DNA of 64,000 nucleotides from Pseudoruegeria aquimaris (GCF_900172235.1 NZ_FWFQ01000004.1:110926-174925), one strand, 5' to 3'; counted from the stretch's first letter, positions 20,010 to 31,036 are shown. Notes: generated by a model from the sequence alone, not told the origin. Made by a program: numbers and translations.

Positions 20010-21026
20010 CTAGATCGATTCGGCATCCTGCCGCGGCAGGACGGGCGTATCGGGCGCCAGCAGCAGGCGCGAGTAGAAGTAGATGGTGTCCTGGGTTTGC
20101 AGCAGGGCGTCGATGCGGGCGCGGTGGGCGGCGACGCAGGCGGCATGGGCGGTGGCCACGCCCGGCAGGGCGGCGAGGCGTGCGCGCTCCTGCGCGGCGG
20201 CGGGTGCCATGCGCGCGATGCGGCTGTCTTCCTCGGTGTTGAAATTGCGCTCAACCCAATAGGCGAGATCGATCTCGCGATCGGTGTGGTTGGGCAGGCC
20301 GCGCGCGCGTTTCACGAGGAAGCTCTCCGCCGAGCGCAGGGAATAGTGGTTGAGGCGGGCCAGATCACCCGCACCCGCCAGCGGATGCAGCGAGATCCGG
20401 CTTTCGGCGCGGGCGTAGTGATCGGGCAGGGGCCGGCCGCCGCCGTCGCACCAGAGCGGCGCATCGTGCTGCGCGGCCTTGCGGAATTTCGGACGGTGCA
20501 CGCCCAGCTTCTGCACCTTGGGCGCATTGCGCAGGAGCGTCTTGAAGTAGGTGGCGTTGAGCGGGAAGGGGCAGGGCTCGGGCGCGGCGCGCGTGAACTG
20601 CTCGGTTACCGGCCTGTCCTCGAAACGCCGCACGCCGTTGTTGCCGAAGAAACGCCACGGCAGGGCGATGGCATCGGTGCCCGCGGGGCAGGCTTTCACC
20701 AGATCGGCGATGCTTTGCAGCGGTGCGGCGAGGCTGAGGTATTCATCGCAGTCGGAGACGAGGATCCAGTCCGCCGATGTGCGCAGCGGGTGCTCCCAGG
20801 CCGCCTTGAGCGCCTGCCACTGGGGCGTTTTCTTGCCCGCCGCCACCTGCGGCACATGCACGACGCCCGCCTGCGCCCCAAGGGCATCAAGCAGCGCCTC
20901 GGTGCCGTCGGTGCAGTCGTTGCTGTAGATCAGGAAATCGCTCACCCCGGCGGCGCGGTGATGGGCGATCCAGTCCAGAAGGAAGGGGCCTTCGTCGCGG
21001 ACGGTGGTGACGATCAGGGTGCGCAC
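20010..21026 (-). CDS. Glycosyltransferase, GT2-like (Glyco_tranf_2_4 type)
   Basis: 338-residue predicted soluble glycosyltransferase. It starts TLIVTTVRDEGPFLLDWIAH, the usual opening of this family, and has a DxD-type nucleotide-sugar/metal motif in ILVSDCDEYL near residue 90. The middle part contains WRFFGNNGVRRF, and the segment HYSLRSAESFLVKRARG is also typical. It starts with GTG at 21026; no better start is visible. The acceptor is unknown, but such proteins usually act on surface polysaccharide or exported glycoconjugates. Divergent from the MoxR gene. Confidence 0.85.
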   Translation of the reverse strand: MRTLIVTTVRDEGPFLLDWIAHHRAAGVSDFLIYSNDCTDGTEALLDALGAQAGVVHVPQVAAGKKTPQWQALKAAWEHPLRTSADWILVSDCDEYLSLAAPLQSIADLVKACPAGTDAIALPWRFFGNNGVRRFEDRPVTEQFTRAAPEPCPFPLNATYFKTLLRNAPKVQKLGVHRPKFRKAAQHDAPLWCDGGGRPLPDHYARAESRISLHPLAGAGDLARLNHYSLRSAESFLVKRARGLPNHTDREIDLAYWVERNFNTEEDSRIARMAPAAAQERARLAALPGVATAHAACVAAHRARIDALLQTQDTIYFYSRLLLAPDTPVLPRQDAESI

Positions 21027-21154
21027 GGCGGCGAATGTTCCGGTTCCTGTTGGCTTTCCATAGGGGTAGCGGCTGGATTGCGGGCACGCAATGGTGGCCT
21101 GCGCGCTTGACGTGAGCGGGGCGAAGTGCAGCTATGAGCGGTGAGGAGGCAGTC

Positions 21155-22066
21155 ATGGCGGCAGATATTTCATCCATCGACGCGGTTCAGGCCGCGCTTG
21201 GCGCGCAAGGCTACGTCTGCGGGCGGGATCTGGCCACGGTCACGTTCCTGTCGCTCAGGCTCGGGCGGCCGCTGTTTCTTGAGGGCGAAGCCGGCGTGGG
21301 CAAGACCGAGATCGCCAAGGCGCTCTCCGCCGCGCTCGGGCGCAGGCTGATCCGGCTGCAATGCTACGAGGGGCTGGATGCGGCCAGCGCCGTCTACGAG
21401 TGGAACTTCCCGGCCCAGATGGTGGCGATCCGCACCGCGGAGGCCGCCGGGGGGGCGGATCGGCAGGCACTGCAATCGGAGCTTTTCTCGCCCGACTACC
21501 TGATCGAGCGCCCGCTCCTGCAGGCGATGCAGCCGCAGGAGGGCGGCGCGCCCGTGCTGCTGATCGACGAGCTGGACCGCACCGACGAGCCATTCGAGGC
21601 CTTCCTGCTGGAGGCGCTTTCGGATTTCCAGGTCACGATCCCCGAGCTTGGCACCATCGCGGCGAAGGAGCCGCCCATCGTCATCCTCACCTCCAACCGC
21701 ACCCGCGAAGTGCATGACGCGCTCAAGCGCCGCTGCCTCTATCATTGGGTGGACTACCCCGATTTCGAGCGCGAACTGGCGATCCTGAAGGCCCGCGCGC
21801 CGGAGGCGACCGAATCCTTAAGCCGCGAGATCGTCGCCTTCGTGCAGCGCCTGCGCACCGAGGATCTTTTCAAGAAGCCGGGCGTGGCCGAAACCATCGA
21901 CTGGGCCAAATGCCTTCTGGCGCTGGACGTGATCTCGCTCAGCCCCGAGGTGATCGCCGACACGCTGGGCGCGATCCTGAAATACCAGGACGACATCCAG
22001 AAGCTGCAAGGCTTCGAGGCCAAGCGGCTGCTGGAGGAAACCCGCGCCGCCTTGGAACCTGCCTAA
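21155..22066 (+). CDS. MoxR-family AAA+ ATPase (CoxD-like)
   Basis: 303-residue chaperone-like ATPase with Walker A FLEGEAGVGKTEIAKAL, Walker B LLIDELDRTDE and a sensor motif ILTSNRTREVHDALKRR. MoxR/CoxD ATPases work with VWA partners to insert the sulfur and copper of molybdenum hydroxylase centres. I chose ATG 21155 because GAGGAGG at 21143-21149 is correctly spaced; an ATG at 21134 is also in frame. It opens a tight run of four genes leading to coxS-L-M, which supports a maturation role. Confidence 0.9.
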   Translation: MAADISSIDAVQAALGAQGYVCGRDLATVTFLSLRLGRPLFLEGEAGVGKTEIAKALSAALGRRLIRLQCYEGLDAASAVYEWNFPAQMVAIRTAEAAGGADRQALQSELFSPDYLIERPLLQAMQPQEGGAPVLLIDELDRTDEPFEAFLLEALSDFQVTIPELGTIAAKEPPIVILTSNRTREVHDALKRRCLYHWVDYPDFERELAILKARAPEATESLSREIVAFVQRLRTEDLFKKPGVAETIDWAKCLLALDVISLSPEVIADTLGAILKYQDDIQKLQGFEAKRLLEETRAALEPA

Positions 22067-22070
22067 AGCC

Positions 22071-23330
22071 ATGGCCGAGCAGATCCCGCTCGAAATCCCC
22101 GAGGAGGGGCGGCTGGCGGAAAACATCCTCTGGTTCGCGCGCGCGCTGCGCAAGGCGGGCCTGCCCGTCGGCCCCGGGCGCACGGTGGATGCGATCCGCG
22201 CGGTGGAGGCGGCCGGCTTCACCGACAAGCGCGATTTCTACTGGGTGCTGCATGCCTGTTTCGTCTCCCGCCCCGAACACCGCGCCACGTTTGCGCAGGT
22301 CTTCCGGCTGTTCTGGCGCGATCCGCGCTTCATGGAGCACATGATGGCCATGATGCTGCCCGCCATCCGGGGCGTGCAGGAAGAGCGCGTGGCGCGTTCC
22401 GCCGAGAAACGCGCCGCCGAGGCGCTGCTGGACGGGATGCAGCCCGAGGCCGAGGCGCCTGAACAGGAGGCCGGCGAAGAGATCGAGATCGACGCCACGA
22501 TGACGATGTCGCCGCGGGAGCGTTTGCGCACGCTGGATTTCGAGCAGATGTCCACCGCCGAGATGGCCGAGGCCCGGCGCATGATCGCCCGGCTCACGCT
22601 GCCGGTGCAGCCGATCCGTTCACGCCGCACGCAAAGCGCCCTGCACGGGCGGCGGGCCGATTGGCGCGGCACCATGCGGCAGGCGATGCGCCGGGGCGGG
22701 GAGATCCAGCGGCTCTCGCTGAAGGAACCGCGCATCCGCTGGCCCAATCTCGTGGTGCTCTGCGATATTTCCGGCAGCATGTCGTCCTACTCCCGCGCGG
22801 TGCTGCATTTCCTGCATGCGGTGTCGAACCAGAAGGGCGCGGGCTGGGCCAAGGTCCATGCCTTCACCTTCGGCACGCGGCTCACCAACATCACCCGCCA
22901 CCTCGATCAGCGCGACGTGGACGCCGCGCTGCGGGCCGCCGGCGCGGAGGCGCAGGATTGGGAGGGCGGCACCCGCATCGGGGCCTGCCTGCACGACTTC
23001 AACCGCGATTGGTCCCGCCGGGTGATGGGGCAGGGCGCGGTGGTGTTGCTGATCACCGATGGGTTGGATCGCGACGACCCTGAAGCATTGGCGAAGGAGA
23101 TGGAGCGGCTGCAGCTTTCGGCGCGGCGGCTGATCTGGCTCAACCCGCTGCTGCGCTGGGAGGGCTTCGCGCCGCGGGCGCAGGGGATCGCCGCCATGCT
23201 GCCGCGGGTGGACAGTTTTCGCGCCGGGCACAACATCGCCTCGCTTCAGGCCCTTGGCGAAGCGCTCTCGCGCAGCGATGATACGGGCGAAAAGGCGCGC
23301 CTGATGGCCCTTCTGCAAAGCGGCGCGTAA
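22071..23330 (+). CDS. VWA-domain protein (CoxE-like)
   Basis: 419-residue protein with an N-terminal helical region and a C-terminal von Willebrand factor A domain whose MIDAS motif is intact (LCDISGSMSSYSR near residue 231, then TRIGACLHDF and LITDGLDRDDPE). CoxE-type VWA proteins act with MoxR/CoxD ATPases in maturation of the Mo-Cu or Mo-S active site. It starts four bases after the MoxR stop, so the pair is translationally coupled. Confidence 0.9.
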   Translation: MAEQIPLEIPEEGRLAENILWFARALRKAGLPVGPGRTVDAIRAVEAAGFTDKRDFYWVLHACFVSRPEHRATFAQVFRLFWRDPRFMEHMMAMMLPAIRGVQEERVARSAEKRAAEALLDGMQPEAEAPEQEAGEEIEIDATMTMSPRERLRTLDFEQMSTAEMAEARRMIARLTLPVQPIRSRRTQSALHGRRADWRGTMRQAMRRGGEIQRLSLKEPRIRWPNLVVLCDISGSMSSYSRAVLHFLHAVSNQKGAGWAKVHAFTFGTRLTNITRHLDQRDVDAALRAAGAEAQDWEGGTRIGACLHDFNRDWSRRVMGQGAVVLLITDGLDRDDPEALAKEMERLQLSARRLIWLNPLLRWEGFAPRAQGIAAMLPRVDSFRAGHNIASLQALGEALSRSDDTGEKARLMALLQSGA

Positions 23331-23346
23331 TGGAAGGCACATCACG

Positions 23347-24335
<989 letters not shown>

Positions 24336-24339
<4 letters not shown>

Positions 24340-25337
24340 AGTTCGGCCCCGTTCCCCTGTCCGAGGCCGAGGGCGCGATCCTGTCGCATTCGCTTGCCGG
24401 AGCCACGCGCCGCCTGCGCAAGGGGGGGGTGCTCACTGCCGAGGACATCGCAGAGCTCGCGGCAGCGGGCCACGAGGAGATCACGGTGGCGCGGCTGGAG
24501 CCCGGCGATCTGCACGAGGACGCCGCCGCAGAGCGCCTCGCCGCCGCCCTGGTGCCGGACCCGGAGGCCGCACGGCTGCGGCTGGCCAAGCCTTTTACGG
24601 GCCGCGTGAACATCTACGCCACGCAGAACGGCGTGGCCGAAATCGACGAGGCCTCCATTCACCGGGCCAATGCCGTGGACCCGATGATCTCGGTGGCCAC
24701 GGTCGCGCCCTGGGCGCGGATGCGCGAAGGCGGCATGGTGGCCACGGTCAAGATCATCTCCTACGCGGTGCCGGAGAAGGCGCTGCGGCAGGCCGCGCTG
24801 CAATCCATCGCCGCCCTGCGCCTGCGGCCCCCGGCCTACAAGACGGCGAGCCTGATCGTCTCCGAGACCACGCCGGGGCAGGCGGCGGCGGAGCAGAAGG
24901 GGGTTGAGGCGATCCGCGCCCGGCTTTCGGCACTGGACGTGGAGCTGTCCGAGGTGATCCCGGCGGCCCATGCCACGCAGGCGATCGCGGAGGCCCTGCG
25001 CGGCGCGAGCGGCGAGAGCCTCTTCATCCTCACCGCCTCGGCCACCTCCGACCCCCACGACGTGGCCCCGGAAGGGCTGCGGCAGGCCGGCGGGCAGGTG
25101 GAGCGCTTCGGGATGCCGGTGGATCCGGGCAACCTGCTGTTCCTCGGCGATCTTGCCGGGCGCCCCGTCGTGGGCCTGCCGGGCTGCGTGCGCTCGCCGG
25201 TGATGAACGGCGCGGATTGGGTGATGGAGCGGCTTCTGTGCGGCGTGCCGGTAACCAGCGCCGACATCGCGCGCATGGGCGTGGGGGGGCTTCTGAAGGA
25301 AATCCCCAGCCGCCCGCAGCCGCGCGAGCGGAAATAG
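24336..25337 (+). CDS. Molybdopterin-binding protein (MoeA/MogA-like domain)
   Basis: 333-residue protein. The N-terminal part (ILSHSLAGATRRLRKGGVLT, then EDIAELAAAGHEEITVARLE) resembles the hinge domain seen in MoeA-related and CinA-related proteins. The C-terminal half looks like a molybdopterin-binding MPT domain (LFILTASATSDPHDVAPEGL, then PVVGLPGCVRSP). It is probably involved in molybdenum insertion or nucleotide transfer to the cofactor for the adjacent hydroxylase. The ATG overlaps the xdhC stop. Last gene of the accessory unit. Confidence 0.85.
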
Positions 25338-25350
25338 AAAAAAACGGTTC

Positions 25351-25371
25351 GCCCGGCGGGAACCGCCGGGC
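25351..25371 (+). terminator. Hairpin after the accessory gene cluster
   Basis: GCCCGGCGG (25351-25359) pairs perfectly with CCGCCGGGC (25363-25371). It is followed to about 25430 by further GCCCG/CGGGC inverted words. There is no T run, so it is a weak terminator or an attenuating structure before coxS. Confidence 0.45.
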
Positions 25372-25484
25372 ATCGCCCGTCCGCCCCCTCGGGCGGGCGA
25401 TTCTCGCCCACCCGTGGACGGGCAATACCCGGCTTTCGCTTCTGCACAGCCTCTAAACCGTCCCATGTTACCACTCTGAATAGA

Positions 25485-25502
25485 AACGGTTCTCAAACCG
25501 TT
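25485..25502. promoter_or_regulatory. Palindrome upstream of coxS (candidate operator)
   Basis: AACGGTT and AACCGTT arms with a 4-base spacer lie 54 bp before the coxS ATG, in an AT-richer promoter region. Further AACGGTT-like words lie at about 25343-25350 and 25455-25461. No regulator gene is adjacent. Confidence 0.45.
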
Positions 25503-25555
25503 CTCCCCATGCTTTACTGCCGCCAGCCAAATGAATTTTCTGGGAGGAATTTTTC

Positions 25556-26041
<486 letters not shown>

Positions 26042-26128
26042 TTTCAATGGATGCGGCGCGCCCGCGGCACCGGGGAAGGAGGAGCCCCGGCCCGCAGAGC
26101 GGCGCGCCTTTTTAGGGAGGAATTCCAG

Positions 26129-28492
26129 ATGCCGAAAGATGGAGGCATTGGCGCCAGCACCAAGCGGCGCGAAGACGTCCGGTTCCTGACCGGGCAGGGC
26201 AACTACACCGACGACATCAACATCGCCGGCCAGGCCTACGTGCACTTCCTGCGCTCCGACATGGCGCATGGCAGGATCAACGCCATCGACACCGCGGCCG
26301 CCGCCGCGATGCCGGGCGTGGTGCGGATCTTCACCGGCGCCGATTTCGAAGGCATCGGCGGATTGCCCTGCGGCTGGCAGGTGACCGATCGCTTCGGCGA
26401 GCCGATGCAGGAGCCCGCGCACCCGGTGCTGGCCCAGGGCAAGGTGCGCCACGTGGGCGATCCGATCGCCGCCGTGGTGGCGGAGACGCCCGAACAGGCC
26501 CGCGACGCGGCCGAGGCGATCGTCGTGGACATCACCGAGCTGCCGGCCGTGGTGGACATGCGCGCCGCGCTGGCCGAGGGCGCGACCAAGGTCCACGACG
26601 ATCTGAAGAGCAACCTCTGCTATGACTGGGGTTTCGTGGAGGACAACCGCGAGGCGGTGGATGCGGCCATCAAGGGCGCGCATCATGTCACCACGCTGGA
26701 GCTTGTGAACAACCGGCTCGTGGCCAACCCGATGGAGCCGCGCGTGGCGGTGGGCGACTACAACCGCGCCACCGACGAGCACACGCTCTACACCACGAGT
26801 CAGAACCCCCATGTCATCCGCCTGCTGATGGGCGCCTTCGTGCTGGGCATCCCCGAGCACAAGCTGCGCGTCGTCGCGCCGGACGTGGGCGGGGGCTTCG
26901 GCTCCAAGATCTTCCACTACGCCGAGGAAGCCTTCTGCACCTTCGCCGCCAAGGCCTGCAACCGCCCGGTGAAATGGACGGCCAGCCGCTCGGAAGCCTT
27001 CATCACCGACGCCCATGGGCGCGACCACGTGACGAAGATCGAACTGGCGCTGGATGAAGAGGGCAACTTCCTTGCCCTGCGCACGGAAACGCTCGCGAAC
27101 ATGGGGGCCTACCTCTCGACCTTCGCGCCCTCCGTGCCCACCTGGCTGCACGGCACGCTGATGGCGGGCAACTACAAGACGCCGCTGATCTACGTGAACG
27201 TGAAGGCGGTGTTCACCAACACCGTGCCGGTGGACGCCTACCGCGGCGCCGGGCGGCCCGAGGCGACCTACCAGCTGGAGCGCGTGATCGACAAGGCCGC
27301 GCGCGAGTTGGGCATGGACCCGATCGCGCTGCGCCGGAAGAACTTCGTCACCGAGTTCCCCTACGCTACGCCGGTGGCGGTGGAATATGACACCGGCGAC
27401 TACGTGGCGACGATGGACAAGCTCGAAGAGATCGCCGACATCGCGGGCTTCGCGGATCGTTGGGAGAAAAGCCAGGACGACGGCAAGCTGCGCGGGCTGG
27501 GCGTGAACTGCTACATCGAAGCCTGCGGCATCGCGCCCTCCAACCTCGTGGGCCAGCTCGGCGCGCGGGCGGGGCTCTATGACGCCGCCACGGTTCGGGT
27601 GAACGCCACCGGCTCCATCTCGGTGATGGTGGGCGCCCACAGCCACGGGCAGGGGCACGAGACCTCCTTCCCGCAGGTGGTGGCCGAGATGATCGGCATC
27701 GATCCTTCGCAGGTGGAGATCGTACACGGGGATTCCTCGAAGATTCCCTTCGGCATGGGCACCTACGGTTCGCGCTCCATCGCCGTCTGCGGCTCCGCCA
27801 TGGTGCGGGCCACGGAGAAGATCATCAACAAGGCCAAGAAGATCGCCGCCCACCTGATGGAAGCCAGCGAGGCGGACATCGAGCTGAAGGACGGCCAGTT
27901 CACCGTCGCCGGTACCGACAAATCCGTGGCCTGGGGGGATGTGACGCTGGCCGCCTACGTGCCGCACAACTACCCGCTGGAGGAGATCGAGCCGGGGCTG
28001 GAGGAAACCGCCTTCTACGATCCGGCCAACTTCACCTACCCGGCGGGCGCCTATGCCTGCGAAGTGGAGGTGGACCCGGAAACGGGCAAGGTGACGATCT
28101 GCTCCTTCGCCGCGGCCGATGATTTCGGCAACATCATCAACCCGATGATCGTGGATGGCCAGGTGCATGGCGGCATCGGCCAGGGCATCGGCCAGGCGCT
28201 GCTGGAAAACGCCGTCTACGATGAGAACGGCCAGCTTCTGAGCGGCAGCTACATGGATTACGCCATGCCGCGCGCCGATGACGTGCCCTTCTACGTGGTG
28301 GATCACTCCTGCCAGACGCCCTGCACCCACAACCCGCTCGGGGTGAAGGGCTGCGGCGAGGCCGGGGCCATCGGCTCGCCGCCGGCAGTGGTGAACGCGG
28401 TGATCGACGCGCTGCAGCGGGCCGGCAAGGATGTCAGCCACATCGACATGCCGCTGACGCCGGCCCGGGTCTGGGCGGCGATGAACGGCTGA
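26129..28492 (+). CDS. coxL: Molybdenum hydroxylase large subunit, CO-dehydrogenase form II type
   Basis: 787-residue catalytic subunit of the xanthine oxidase family. The active-site loop reads AYRGAGR (370-376), the form II signature. True aerobic CO dehydrogenase (form I) has AYxCSFR with the cysteine that binds copper, so this enzyme probably oxidises another substrate. The catalytic glutamate is present (Glu744 in [10 protein letters not shown]), as are the molybdopterin-binding GGGFGSK and GQGHETSF motifs. GGGAGGAATTCCAG precedes the ATG at 26129. The symbol reflects family, not proven function. Confidence 0.92.
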   Translation: MPKDGGIGASTKRREDVRFLTGQGNYTDDINIAGQAYVHFLRSDMAHGRINAIDTAAAAAMPGVVRIFTGADFEGIGGLPCGWQVTDRFGEPMQEPAHPVLAQGKVRHVGDPIAAVVAETPEQARDAAEAIVVDITELPAVVDMRAALAEGATKVHDDLKSNLCYDWGFVEDNREAVDAAIKGAHHVTTLELVNNRLVANPMEPRVAVGDYNRATDEHTLYTTSQNPHVIRLLMGAFVLGIPEHKLRVVAPDVGGGFGSKIFHYAEEAFCTFAAKACNRPVKWTASRSEAFITDAHGRDHVTKIELALDEEGNFLALRTETLANMGAYLSTFAPSVPTWLHGTLMAGNYKTPLIYVNVKAVFTNTVPVDAYRGAGRPEATYQLERVIDKAARELGMDPIALRRKNFVTEFPYATPVAVEYDTGDYVATMDKLEEIADIAGFADRWEKSQDDGKLRGLGVNCYIEACGIAPSNLVGQLGARAGLYDAATVRVNATGSISVMVGAHSHGQGHETSFPQVVAEMIGIDPSQVEIVHGDSSKIPFGMGTYGSRSIAVCGSAMVRATEKIINKAKKIAAHLMEASEADIELKDGQFTVAGTDKSVAWGDVTLAAYVPHNYPLEEIEPGLEETAFYDPANFTYPAGAYACEVEVDPETGKVTICSFAAADDFGNIINPMIVDGQVHGGIGQGIGQALLENAVYDENGQLLSGSYMDYAMPRADDVPFYVVDHSCQTPCTHNPLGVKGCGEAGAIGSPPAVVNAVIDALQRAGKDVSHIDMPLTPARVWAAMNG

Positions 28493-28533
28493 GCATGGGA
28501 TGAGTGGAGAGGCCGGGGGGCCCGCCCCCCGGA

Positions 28534-28562
28534 CCCCCCGAGGTATTTGGAGCGAGAGGAAA
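28534..28562 (+). repeat. Dispersed intergenic repeat, class A copy 1
   Basis: Element CCCCCCGAGGTATTTGGAGC followed by GAGAGGAAA, preceded by a G6/C6 hairpin. A close copy lies at 31010-31036. It is non-coding, between coxL and coxM. Confidence 0.6.
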
Positions 28563-28592
28563 CGAGGCCTTTCGCTTTGAGGAGAGAGAAGA

Positions 28593-29387
28593 ATGTACAG
28601 TTTCGATATCGAGAGACCGACGACGATTGCGGATGCGGTTGCGGCGCTTGGCAGCGACGAGGCGCAGGCGCTGGGGGGTGGGCAGACGCTGATCCCCACG
28701 CTCAAGCAGCGTCTGGCCGCGCCGGCCAAGCTGGTGAGCCTTTCGGGGATCGCCGAGATGCAGGGGGTCTGCGTGGCCGATGACGGCGCGCTCTGCATCG
28801 GTGGCGCCACGCCCCACGCGGTGGTGGCGCGGGAGGCGGCGGCGGCCTATCCGGCGCTGGCGGCCCTTGCGGGGCAGATCGGCGATCCGGCGGTGCGCAA
28901 CCGGGGCACCATCGGCGGCTCGCTGGCCAACAACGATCCGGCCGCCTGCTACCCGGCGGCGGTTCTGGCTTCGGGGGCGACGATCGTGACCAACGCGCGC
29001 TCGATCGCGGCGGACGATTATTTCGACGGCATGTTCGGCACCGCACTGGAAGAAGGCGAGATCATCGTGGAAGTGCGCTTCCCGGTGCCGGAGGCGGCGA
29101 GCTACCAGAAATTCCTGCAGCCGGCCTCGCGCTTCGCGCTCACCGGGGCCTTCGTGGCGAAGTTCGCGGACGGCGTGCGCGTGGCGATCACGGGAGCCGG
29201 GGAGGAGGGCGTGTTCCGCTGGAGCGAGGCGGAAACCGCGCTGAGCCACGAGTTCCGCCCCGATGCGCTGATGGATCTGAGCGTCTCCGCCGACGGCATG
29301 ATCGAGGATCTGCACGGCAGCAAGGCCTATCGCGCCCACCTCGTGAAGGTGATGACGGCGCGCGCCGTGGCCGCGGCTGCGGGCTGA
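28593..29387 (+). CDS. coxM: Molybdenum hydroxylase FAD subunit (CoxM-like)
   Basis: 264-residue flavoprotein subunit that takes electrons from the iron-sulfur subunit and passes them to the external acceptor. FAD-binding signatures of the family are seen: ALGGGQTLIPTLKQRLAAP (AGGxS/T type), TIGGSLANNDPAA and the preceding GDPAVRNRGT. GGAGAGAGAAGA precedes the ATG. It is separated from coxL by 100 bp holding a dispersed repeat and followed by a strong terminator shared with infC. Confidence 0.93.
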   Translation: MYSFDIERPTTIADAVAALGSDEAQALGGGQTLIPTLKQRLAAPAKLVSLSGIAEMQGVCVADDGALCIGGATPHAVVAREAAAAYPALAALAGQIGDPAVRNRGTIGGSLANNDPAACYPAAVLASGATIVTNARSIAADDYFDGMFGTALEEGEIIVEVRFPVPEAASYQKFLQPASRFALTGAFVAKFADGVRVAITGAGEEGVFRWSEAETALSHEFRPDALMDLSVSADGMIEDLHGSKAYRAHLVKVMTARAVAAAAG

Positions 29388-29443
29388 TCCCGCGGCGGGG
29401 GCTCCTGTGACGGCCAGCGCACGGCGGGCCGCCCCGGTCCATG

Positions 29444-29472
29444 AAAAAACCCCGCCGTTTGGCGGGGTTTTC
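29444..29472. terminator. Bidirectional rho-independent terminator (coxM / infC)
   Basis: ACCCCGCC and GGCGGGGT arms around GTTT, flanked by A6 on one side and T4 on the other, so it can terminate both convergent genes. Confidence 0.85.
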
Positions 29473-29492
29473 TCGTGCCGGGTGCCGGCGGC

Positions 29493-30038
29493 TTACTTGC
29501 TGATGGGGCCGATCATCATGATCATCTGGCGGCCTTCCATCTTCGGCATGTTCTCGACCTTGCCGATCTCCTTCACGTCTTCGGCGACGCGCTCGAGCAG
29601 GGCGCGGCCCAGGTTCTGGTGGGCCATCTCGCGGCCGCGGAAGCGGAGCGAGACCTTGACCTTGTCGCCGTTGTTCAGGAATTTCAACACGTTGCGCATC
29701 TTGACTTCGTAGTCATGCGTATCGGTGTTGGGCCGGAATTTGACTTCCTTGACCTCGATCGTCTTCTGCTTCTTGCGCGCTTCGCTCTCGCGCTTCTGCT
29801 GCTCGTATTTGAACTTGCCGAAATCCATGATCTTGCAGACCGGAGGGGTCGCATTGGGGGAGATTTCGACGAGGTCCAGACCGGCTTCAGCTGCGAGGTC
29901 CATGGCCTTGGCGGGGTGGACGACACCGATGTTTTCGCCGTCCGCGCCGATCAGGCGAATCTCAGGCGCTCGGATGCGTTCGTTGACGCGGGGGCCTGTG
30001 TCGCGAGTGGGCGGGGCGTTGTGAGGTCTGCGGGCTAT
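29493..30038 (-). CDS. infC: Translation initiation factor IF-3 with AUA start
   Basis: IF-3 binds the 30S subunit and checks start-codon choice; 181 residues if translation begins at ATA (30036-30038). The sequence from there reads [10 protein letters not shown] then [20 protein letters not shown], which matches the family N-terminus and length. The nearest ATG, at 29903, would delete about 45 residues of the N-terminal domain, and no ATG, GTG or TTG lies at the right place. AAGGA lies eight bases upstream of the ATA. infC genes are known to use rare start codons so that IF-3 can repress its own translation. Confidence 0.9.
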   Translation of the reverse strand: MARRPHNAPPTRDTGPRVNERIRAPEIRLIGADGENIGVVHPAKAMDLAAEAGLDLVEISPNATPPVCKIMDFGKFKYEQQKRESEARKKQKTIEVKEVKFRPNTDTHDYEVKMRNVLKFLNNGDKVKVSLRFRGREMAHQNLGRALLERVAEDVKEIGKVENMPKMEGRQMIMMIGPISK

Positions 30039-30238
30039 GGTCGTGTTCCTTGAATAATGACTCTTTCGCGGAGAAAATATAGGCCGAAGGCCCGGCTTTC
30101 AACCGGATTTCCTGCCCTTGCGGGGGGCCGGAGGGCGGGATTTTCCCCTTGTGGCGCGACGCGCGGGGGGCGAACAAGCCGGGGAAGTCTCACAGAGGGG
30201 CCCGACGTGGGCGCCGGGACCGATTGAAGGAAAGAGTC

Positions 30239-30865
30239 ATGAACAAGAGCATTCTCGTATTGTTGCTGGTGATCGTTGCCGGGGCCGGCGGCTATTACCT
30301 CTGGCAGAACCAGCAGAAGAATCCGGCCGAAGCTGCCGTCGAGGACGCCAAGGAGGCGGCCGGCGACGCCAAGGAAGCGGTGCAGGAGGCCGTGGAGAAG
30401 GCGGCCGAGGCGGCCGCGGCCGCCACCGAAGAGGCCAAGAAAGAGGCCGAGGCCGCCATCGAGGAGGCCGGTGAGGCGGTGCAGCAGGCTGCCGAAGACG
30501 TGAAGGCGGCCGCCGAAGAGGTGGCCGACCAGGCCACCGGCGCGGCGGCGGAGGCGGTGCAATCTGCCAGCGAAGCGGTGCAGGAGGCGGCCGAAGGCGT
30601 CAGCGAACAGATCGACGCCGCCACGCAGGGCGCCTCGGACGCCGGGTCGGCGGCGACGGATGCCGCGGAGAGCGCCATGGGCGAAGCGGCGGCGCTGTTC
30701 ACGGCCGATGGCTTCGACAAGGACAAGGTGATCGAGATGATCGACGCCTCCTCGCTGGAGCAGGGCCAGAAGGACGTTCTGAAATCCACCGTTGAGCAGG
30801 CCGCCGGCAACCCGGCGCTGCTGGAGGCGGCGCTGGAGCAGGTGAAGAGCGCGCTGGGGCTCTGA
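30239..30865 (+). CDS. Membrane-anchored Ala/Glu-rich long-helix protein
   Basis: 208-residue protein, not assigned to a named family. Residues 1-22 form an N-terminal membrane anchor (ILVLLLVIVAGAGGYYLW). Residues 28-150 are an uninterrupted amphipathic helix built from 11-residue-like AEEAKKEAEAA/EAVQEAAE units, as in LEA or apolipoprotein-like proteins. The C-terminal 55 residues (LFTADGFDKDKVIEMIDAS, then a second helical stretch) look like a small folded domain. The helix should lie in the periplasm or along the membrane. Stress protection or envelope spacing are guesses. Monocistronic, with its own terminator. Confidence 0.8.
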   Translation: MNKSILVLLLVIVAGAGGYYLWQNQQKNPAEAAVEDAKEAAGDAKEAVQEAVEKAAEAAAAATEEAKKEAEAAIEEAGEAVQQAAEDVKAAAEEVADQATGAAAEAVQSASEAVQEAAEGVSEQIDAATQGASDAGSAATDAAESAMGEAAALFTADGFDKDKVIEMIDASSLEQGQKDVLKSTVEQAAGNPALLEAALEQVKSALGL

Positions 30866-30889
30866 TCGGTCGGGCCACATGAGACATGC

Positions 30890-30926
30890 AAACGCCGCCC
30901 CGGGGCTGACCCGCGGGCGGCGTTTT
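30890..30926 (+). terminator. Rho-independent terminator after Ala/Glu-rich gene
   Basis: ACGCCGCCC and GGGCGGCGT arms with a 14-base loop, followed by TTTT. A-run on the left. Confidence 0.8.
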
Positions 30927-31009
30927 CATGTCTGGGTTTCATGTCTTGGGGGCGAGGCTGGCCGCCGGGCCGGGTGGGGGCGCTGCCCCCATCGCGCCGG
31001 CGCGCGATT

Positions 31010-31036
31010 CCCCCGAGGTATTTGACGCGAGAGGAA
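31010..31036 (+). repeat. Dispersed intergenic repeat, class A copy 2
   Basis: CCCCCGAGGTATTTGACGCG then AGAGGAA, preceded by two GC hairpins (GGGGGC/GCCCCC and ATCGCGC/GCGCGAT). It lies immediately 3' of fpr. Confidence 0.6.

Noticed and set aside
26129..28492. Calling the enzyme a true aerobic CO dehydrogenase
   Set aside because: The active-site loop is AYRGAGR (form II) and lacks the copper-binding cysteine of form I.
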